DNA of 64,000 bases, from NCBI RefSeq assembly GCF_004217145.1, contig NZ_SHKR01000003.1, positions 47,193 through 111,192 on the forward strand. The letters run 5' to 3'. A model generated the notes under the pieces. The model was given only the letters and a program-made list of their open reading frames with translations, had not been told where the DNA came from and did no database searches. A program made the translations under genes and the position numbers. The DNA comes from Kribbella rubisoli. GTDB lineage: Bacteria; Actinomycetota; Actinomycetes; Propionibacteriales; Kribbellaceae. Shown here piece after piece: positions 62,270 through 64,000 of this stretch (positions within the stretch are counted from its first letter, which is position 1; every line of letters begins with the position of its first letter).

Positions 62270-62917
62270 ATGGCTTCCTGGCTGCTCCGCGCCCAGTGGT
62301 CGCACCGTGACGAGACCGTCGAGCAGCGTGCCCTCCGTGTCGGCCGCACGCTGACCGCCGTCGCCGTCGCGTTCCCCGACGTCCACAACTGGACCCAGGA
62401 CGAGCGCTGGGGGTACCACGTCCTCGAGGCCGACGGCTCCACTCCGCTGCAGGAGATGGTCGAGGCCACGACGAAGGTGCTCGCGAACGGCACGAGTACG
62501 ACGCGCCTGCACCTGCAGAGCACCGGTGAGCTGCCGTGGCTATTCGACCTGTCTATGGGCGGGACGATGACCACCATCTCCGACCAGCTCACTCTGCACT
62601 GGAGCGACGAGGACGCGCTGAGGCAGTCCGAGCGCTTCGCCCAGGTGCTGCGTGCGGTCGTCACTATCTGGGGGCCTGACTGGGCCAGCATCGCCGACAC
62701 CGAGCTCGCCGCCGCGGCCGGCGTCTTCCGTCGCGGCATCCCGATGATGGGCTGGCTGACGTATGTCCGCGGCATGGTCGCCGGCGCGCCCGGCATCGAC
62801 ATCACCCTCACGCCGTACGAGCGTGGCACTCTGCTCCAGGCTCCGGTCTCCCCCATCGACCTGACACCAGTCCACATCTGCGCTGCAGCCGCACTCGTGG
62901 GGATCGCGCCCGAGTAG
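62270..62917 (+). CDS. hypothetical protein, possibly immunity-type
   Basis: A 215-residue soluble protein with GGAGGG 5 bases before ATG 62270. Sequence features such as LHWSDEDALRQSERFAQVLRAVVTIWGPDW and MMGWLTYVRG give a layout similar to Imm52-type immunity proteins, but the match is weak. It stands alone between the pseudogene and a convergent kinase gene. If it is an immunity protein, its toxin is elsewhere. Confidence 0.6.
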   Translation: MASWLLRAQWSHRDETVEQRALRVGRTLTAVAVAFPDVHNWTQDERWGYHVLEADGSTPLQEMVEATTKVLANGTSTTRLHLQSTGELPWLFDLSMGGTMTTISDQLTLHWSDEDALRQSERFAQVLRAVVTIWGPDWASIADTELAAAAGVFRRGIPMMGWLTYVRGMVAGAPGIDITLTPYERGTLLQAPVSPIDLTPVHICAAAALVGIAPE

Positions 62918-62920
62918 AAG

Positions 62921-63400
62921 TTAGCTGGTCACCACAAGGTGGTGATCCCAGCGACGAACCTCGTCAGCCGTCGGCACCTCAAACATGCGGTTCCACTCCT
63001 CAAGCTCCTCCCGAGTGACCGGGAACGTCGCATCCGGCAAGTTCTCGTTCCGCTGCTCAAGCCGCTCCCACAGAACTTGCAGCGGAAGATCCAGTACGAC
63101 GATCTCCGCGCTCGCGCCCAACTGCTGCGCCCGCGTCCGGAACAGGTCTCGCTCCTCCTCGGACCAACAGCCATAGTCGAGGATCACGTCGACCCCAAGC
63201 TCGAGCGCCCGCGCCGCAACGCCCCAGAGCATCTCGGACTCCAGCACCCAGCGTCGTCCATCGACCTCGCTGGCGTTGAAGAGCGCATCCATCCACTCGT
63301 CCGGCGTCAATCGAATCGCCTTGCGTTCCTCTTCCAGTCGCCGAGCCCACGACGTCTTGCCGGCGCCCGGCAACCCTACGATCAACACCATCACAGCCAC
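62921..63400 (-). CDS. P-loop kinase-like ATPase
   Basis: A 159-residue protein. Walker A is LIVGLPGAGKTSWA near the N terminus, and ILDYGCW matches the Walker B strand of the zeta-toxin or AAA_33 kinase group. RLTPDEWMDALF is the substrate-loop type found in chloramphenicol-phosphotransferase-like kinases. The substrate is unknown. GTG 63400 with AGGA ahead is used; ATG 63391 is also possible. It is convergent with 62270-62917, 3 bases apart. Confidence 0.85.
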   Translation of the reverse strand: MAVMVLIVGLPGAGKTSWARRLEEERKAIRLTPDEWMDALFNASEVDGRRWVLESEMLWGVAARALELGVDVILDYGCWSEEERDLFRTRAQQLGASAEIVVLDLPLQVLWERLEQRNENLPDATFPVTREELEEWNRMFEVPTADEVRRWDHHLVVTS

Positions 63401-63473
63401 CCACCGATCCTAAGTGGGCGCGGTGTCCGATCCGTTCAAGACGTGTGGCGTGCTGCCGAGGCATGGTCGAAGC

Positions 63474-63752
63474 ATGCCATCCAAGCAATCGAGCGATCTA
63501 ACCAGCCTGATGAACGTGGGCGCGGCGGTAGCCGGCTATCTGGGCCGTGCTGGGATCACGCAGATCGACGACCTGGCCGGCCGCGATCCCTTCGAGATCT
63601 ACGAAACGATCTGTGAACGGGACGGCGTACGGCACGACCCGTGTCTGCTCGACACGATCATGTCGGCGACTGACCAGGCCAACGGCAATCCGGGCCGTCC
63701 GTGGTGGTCGTACACGCCACAGCGCAAGCAGCTCCTCGAGGGAAAGCGCTAG
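63474..63752 (+). CDS. helix-hairpin-helix protein (Cdd1 pathogenicity-locus type)
   Basis: A 92-residue protein. LTSLMNVGAAVAGYLGRAGI is a helix-hairpin-helix, followed by DDLAGRDPFEIYETIC and the HDPCLLD motif of the Cdd1 family. These proteins probably bind DNA; their role is unknown. ATG 63474 is chosen, since the upstream extension is not conserved in type. It precedes the rRNA terminator by 26 bases. Confidence 0.8.
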   Translation: MPSKQSSDLTSLMNVGAAVAGYLGRAGITQIDDLAGRDPFEIYETICERDGVRHDPCLLDTIMSATDQANGNPGRPWWSYTPQRKQLLEGKR

Positions 63753-63777
63753 ACGCACGACAAGTACCGATAGAAAT

Positions 63778-63811
63778 GTTAAGGGCCACCCCGTGTGGGG
63801 TGGCCCTTAAC
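63778..63811 (-). terminator. rRNA operon terminator
   Basis: A perfect 15-bp stem (63778-63792 with 63797-63811) and a gtgt loop, followed on the minus strand by a T-rich stretch (aacatttcta). It lies 10 bases past the end of the 5S gene. Confidence 0.9.
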
Positions 63812-63820
63812 AGTGTGAAT

Positions 63821-63940
63821 GTCCGGCGGCGTCCTACTCTCCCACGACCTCCCGGTCGCAGTACCATCGGCGCTGGCGGGCTTAACTTCCAGGTTCGAAA
63901 TGGAGACTGGGTGTTTCCCCGACGCTATGGCCACCGAAAC
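63821..63940 (-). rRNA. rrf: 5S ribosomal RNA
   Basis: About 120 bases. Read on the minus strand it begins GTTTCGGTGGCCATAGCG and contains the conserved CGAACCTGGAAGTTAAGCC block and ends GACGCCGCCGGAC. The 23S gene should lie just beyond the right edge. The 60 bases to the window end are 23S-5S spacer. Confidence 0.95.
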
Positions 63941-64000
63941 AATATGAGAACACTATCAACCAACCAGAGCCACATGGGCTGGGGTGACCGTATTCCGGGA

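Overview
The window is high-GC DNA with GC-rich third codon positions, many GTG starts and many 4-base stop/start overlaps. It comes from a soil-type actinobacterium. The gene repertoire (many sugar and peptide ABC operons, LysR, GntR and TetR regulators, an orphan NuoH) would suit Kribbella or another member of the Nocardioidaceae, but that placement is inference.

Layout. (1) 0.1-6.3 kb is an accessory stretch: a YezG-like immunity protein, an antitoxin remnant beside an intact toxin-antitoxin pair, a GIY-YIG gene broken by one in-frame amber codon, a large PLD-helicase-DUF3427 protein and a small membrane-anchored protein. (2) 6.5-13.4 kb is an amino-sugar operon. A GntR/UTRA regulator faces a lipoprotein binding protein, two permeases, a NagB-like deaminase, a GH4 phospho-glycosidase and a BadF-type kinase. 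(3) 13.4-20.8 kb holds an aldo/keto reductase and a LysR gene separated by a bidirectional terminator, a decayed SARP/TPR regulator, a GNAT enzyme, an L,D-transpeptidase lipoprotein and a FluG-like glutamine synthetase/amidohydrolase pair. (4) 20.9-25.0 kb is a LysR gene divergent from four NAD(P)-dependent oxidoreductase genes, two of them paralogues. (5) 25.3-37.9 kb is mostly minus strand: a peptide-type ABC transporter, aldehyde dehydrogenase, SDR and amidase, controlled by a divergent FadR-type regulator with a clear operator. Downstream lies an orphan nuoH-TetR-truncated sigma cassette preceded by a 47-base palindrome.

(6) 37.9-41.6 kb encodes a response-regulator/flavoprotein fusion with a cNMP-type histidine kinase partner, then a small unknown protein. 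(7) 41.8-48.7 kb holds a bacterial RING-finger protein with a TerD-like part, an MFS transporter, a 62-residue peptide made of NDWF repeats, a GGDEL diguanylate cyclase and a quinone oxidoreductase. (8) 48.8-55.6 kb has a SNF2 helicase plus SWIM protein pair, a lipoprotein, an SGNH esterase and a TrmH-type methyltransferase with a structured leader. (9) 55.9-61.6 kb is a four-gene operon encoding a kleisin-like protein, two small winged-helix proteins and an SMC-like ATPase. It resembles MukBEF/Mks/Wadjet but has no visible JetD nuclease, and it is the strongest candidate for an undescribed system here. (10) The right end carries a decayed exported protein, a possible immunity protein, a P-loop kinase, a helix-hairpin-helix protein, and the terminator and 5S rRNA gene of an rRNA operon that enters from the right on the minus strand.
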